From an uncultured Bacilli bacterium (lineage in GTDB: Bacteria > Bacillota_I > Bacilli_A > RF39 > UBA660), in assembly GCA_934129945.1 (NCBI GenBank), contig CAKOXC010000008.1, forward strand, positions 1 through 42,569: DNA of 42,569 bases, read 5' to 3'. This document shows positions 40,608 to 42,569 of this stretch, piece after piece (positions within the stretch are counted from its first letter, which is position 1; each line of letters begins with the position of its first letter). The position numbers and the translations under genes were made by a program. The notes beneath the pieces are model-generated. The model was given only the letters and a program-made list of their open reading frames with translations. It was not told the DNA's origin and did not search any database.

Positions 40608-42260
40608 ATGAATAATAAAGATTTAGCAAATTTAATATTTCCTGATATAGATAAAGATATTAATTATTATTTAGAAAAATATTCTAGTAGAGATTTAAAA
40701 GAAGGAGAAAAAGTTACAAGATTTGCTCCAAGTCCTACTGGTTTTATCCATTTAGGTGGTTTTTACCAAGCAATTATTGATTTTGTTATGGCTAAAAACA
40801 GTAATGGTATATTTTATTTAAGAAATGAAGATACTGATACAAAAAGAGAAGTAAAAGAAGCTACTAAATTAATTATGGATACTTTAAATCATTATAATAT
40901 AGTTCCTGATGAATATGAATTTAATGGTAAAGTAGTTGGTAATTATGGTCCTTACGTTCAAAGTGAAAGAAAGGAAATATATCATGCTTTCATAAAGCAT
41001 TTAATTGAAATTGGTAGAGCTTATCCTTGTTTTTGTAGTAAAGAAGATTTAGAAGAATTAAGACAAAAGCAAGAGGGACGTAAATTTAGAACAGGGTATT
41101 ATGGTAAATGGGCTAAATGTCGAATACTTCCAGTAGAAGAGCAAATAAAAAGAATTAATGAAGGACAAAGTTATGTTATAAGATTTAAATCAAATGGTAA
41201 TTTTGATCATAAATTTAAGTTTGAGGATCAAGTTAAAGGAAAACTAGAATTACCTGAAAATGATGAAGACTTTATTATTATGAAATCAAATGATAAATTA
41301 CCTACATATCACTTTGCTCATATCGTTGATGATACTTTAATGCATACTACTCATGTTGTACGTGGAGAAGAATGGTTATCAAGTCTTCCAAAACATTTAG
41401 AATTATTTAAAGCTTTTGATTTTAAAGCACCAAAATATGTACATACACCACTTTTAATAAAAAAAGAAGGAAATAGTGTTAGAAAAATATCAAAAAGAAA
41501 AGATCCTGAAGCATCAATGACTTATTACAAAGAAAAAGGTTATCCAACACTTGCCGTAATTGAAGCATTAATGACAATAATTAATTCTAATTATGAAGCA
41601 TGGCATGATGCAAATCCAGATAAAAAATTTTATGAGTTTGAATATAGCCCTAAAAAAATGAGTTCCTCTGGAGCATTCTTTGATTTAGATAAACTCGATA
41701 ATATTTCTAGAAATGTAATTAGCAAAATGAAGGCTTCAGAAGTTTATGATGAACTATTAGCTTGGGCTTTAGAATATGACTTAGAATTTGCTGACATCTT
41801 AAAAAATAAAAAAGAATATTCTATAAATTTATTTAATGTTGAAAGAGAACAAAAGAAACCAAGAAAAGACTTTGTATATTATTCTGATGTTAAAAATCAA
41901 GTATGGTATATGTATAATGAATATTTTGATACTTATGATAAGGAATATGATTTTAAAAATATAACTGATAAAGAAGAAATTAAAAATATTTGTAATACTT
42001 ATATAGAAAAATATTATGATATTAATGATGATAAAGATACATGGTTTAACAAAGTAAAATTATTATGTGATGAACTTGGTTATGCATCAGATATGAAGGC
42101 ATATAAAGAAAATCCAGATAATTTTAAAGGAAATGTAGCTGATGTTTCAACTGTTATTAGAGTAGCTGTCACAACTCGCTCTATGACACCAGATTTATAT
42201 GAAATATTAAGATTACTTAATACAGAAGAAATAAAAAGAAGAATTAATATGATAAAATAA
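40608..42260 (+). CDS. gltX: Glutamyl-tRNA synthetase
   Basis: This is about 550 residues. Class I motifs: SPTGFIHLGG (HIGH-like), then CFCSKEDLEELR, VVRGEEWLSSLPKHLELF, and RKISKRKDPEA (KMSKS-like). It attaches Glu to tRNA-Glu and, where GatCAB operates, also mischarges tRNA-Gln. The C-terminal anticodon-binding part is longer and more acidic than in typical 480-residue GltX. tRNA-Gln lies 26 nt upstream on the same promoter and no separate promoter is visible, so the two are probably co-transcribed. ATG 40608 is preferred; the upstream GTG is only 12 nt earlier. Confidence 0.93.
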   Translation: MNNKDLANLIFPDIDKDINYYLEKYSSRDLKEGEKVTRFAPSPTGFIHLGGFYQAIIDFVMAKNSNGIFYLRNEDTDTKREVKEATKLIMDTLNHYNIVPDEYEFNGKVVGNYGPYVQSERKEIYHAFIKHLIEIGRAYPCFCSKEDLEELRQKQEGRKFRTGYYGKWAKCRILPVEEQIKRINEGQSYVIRFKSNGNFDHKFKFEDQVKGKLELPENDEDFIIMKSNDKLPTYHFAHIVDDTLMHTTHVVRGEEWLSSLPKHLELFKAFDFKAPKYVHTPLLIKKEGNSVRKISKRKDPEASMTYYKEKGYPTLAVIEALMTIINSNYEAWHDANPDKKFYEFEYSPKKMSSSGAFFDLDKLDNISRNVISKMKASEVYDELLAWALEYDLEFADILKNKKEYSINLFNVEREQKKPRKDFVYYSDVKNQVWYMYNEYFDTYDKEYDFKNITDKEEIKNICNTYIEKYYDINDDKDTWFNKVKLLCDELGYASDMKAYKENPDNFKGNVADVSTVIRVAVTTRSMTPDLYEILRLLNTEEIKRRINMIK

Positions 42261-42289
42261 AAAGATTTCACTTAAATGTGAAATTTTTT
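42261..42289 (+). terminator. Terminator after gltX
   Basis: ATTTCAC/GTGAAAT stem with TTTTTTT. Confidence 0.8.
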
Positions 42290-42330
42290 TATGCAAAGAA
42301 TGTAGAAAAATAAGAAGTTTTTTCTAGTTT

Positions 42331-42369
42331 TGTCGAAAGCCTTGAAATATAAAAAAATTACTATATAAT
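42331..42369 (+). promoter_or_regulatory. Promoter with a Spo0A-box-like site, second copy
   Basis: TGTCGAA (42331-42337), TTGAAA (42342-42347) and TATAAT (42364-42369) with a 16-bp spacer. The region from about 42299 is nearly identical to 1316-1384. Confidence 0.75.
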
Positions 42370-42377
42370 ATCGTCTC

Positions 42378-42462
42378 GAGAAGCAAAAAGAAGATGCTTG
42401 CCACCATACTTAGGGACTAAAATTCAGGGGGTTTTAAAACAATAGAAGTAAAGGGTGGTAGT
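42378..42462 (+). ncRNA. Structured 5' leader, element copy 3
   Basis: It begins with GAGAAGCAAAAAG and GATGCT, carries CTAAAATTCAGGGGGTTTT, and has CCACC...TACTT pairing with AAGTA...GGGTGG. The last arm contains the ribosome binding site of the ORF at 42463. The 3' partner of the outer stem would lie beyond the window. Confidence 0.55.
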
Positions 42463-42569
42463 ATGAACAAGAATGATTATATAATCTCAAGATTATTTAT
42501 AATTATATTTATTCAGTTATTTATAATAATAGCTTTATTTGTAAAAATATTAGTTATTACTTATAAGTA
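42463..42569 (+). CDS. Truncated membrane protein ORF (3' partial)
   Basis: ATG 42463 follows AAAGGGTGGTAGT. The 35 visible residues are a short polar head MNKNDYIISR, then a hydrophobic segment LFIIIFIQLFIIIALFVKILVI, so a signal anchor or small membrane protein. The head resembles the 14-residue relic in copy 2 (M-x-K-x-D-aromatic). It is cut by the window edge. Confidence 0.6.
   Translation, partial: MNKNDYIISRLFIIIFIQLFIIIALFVKILVITYK

Overview
The window reads as chromosome from a very AT-rich, low-GC Gram-positive bacterium of the Bacilli/Mollicutes-like gut type (RF39-like lineages would fit). Evidence: strong AGGAGG/AGGTGAT ribosome binding sites, sigma-A promoters, a T-box, a CadC-type sensor, and Firmicutes-type genes (ylbJ, ylbL, DUF421, TIGR04086, DUF192). 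TGA is a stop codon (for example in tdk), so the genetic code is standard, not the Mycoplasma code. The lineage is inferred from gene content and was not tested against a database.

Layout. 1-1500: the 3' part of a secreted or pilin-like protein with a C-type-lectin/FGE-like C-terminus that looks like the variable region of a diversity-generating retroelement (DGR) target, then a terminator and a promoter plus small hairpin RNA whose sequence recurs at the right edge. 1.5-7.2 kb: DUF192 protein, class I glutamine amidotransferase, VanY-like peptidase, unknown protein, thymidine kinase and pyruvate phosphate dikinase (ppdK). 7.2-8.6 kb: a 1.34-kb insert flanked by a 26-bp direct repeat of the ppdK 3' end, holding an Abi_2/AbiF-like HEPN protein followed by a strongly promoted short non-coding RNA. 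8.7-10.3 kb: three small genes of unknown function. 10.6-15.7 kb: MacB-like ABC transporter, rhomboid protease, degenerate HD-GYP protein. 15.7-16.0 kb: a second copy of the repeated element. 16-22 kb: membrane proteins, a spoVID-ysxE-like pair, two pseudopilins, ylbJ and ylbL. 22-29 kb: mutS, AI-2E-type exporter, an Ala T-box controlling a P-loop kinase and a short-form alaS. 29.3-33 kb: tRNA-Ile2/Met and tRNA-Leu, a cadC-cadA metal-efflux operon, a CmpB-like membrane protein, tRNA-Thr. 33-38 kb: unknown membrane protein, PHP phosphatase, the wreck of an RNA-repair kinase/ligase gene, a ClpX-like AAA+ ATPase. 37.6-42.3 kb: HAD hydrolase, nucleotidyltransferase head domain, GNAT acetyltransferase, GH25 lysozyme, tRNA-Gln and gltX. 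42.3 kb to the end: the third copy of the repeated element leading into a truncated membrane ORF.

Most of the window is housekeeping sequence. The regions deserving a second look are the DGR-like variable region, the three-copy leader/inverted-repeat element with compensating stem changes, the AbiF-like HEPN plus ncRNA cassette with its direct-repeat scar in ppdK, and the decayed RNA-repair gene.
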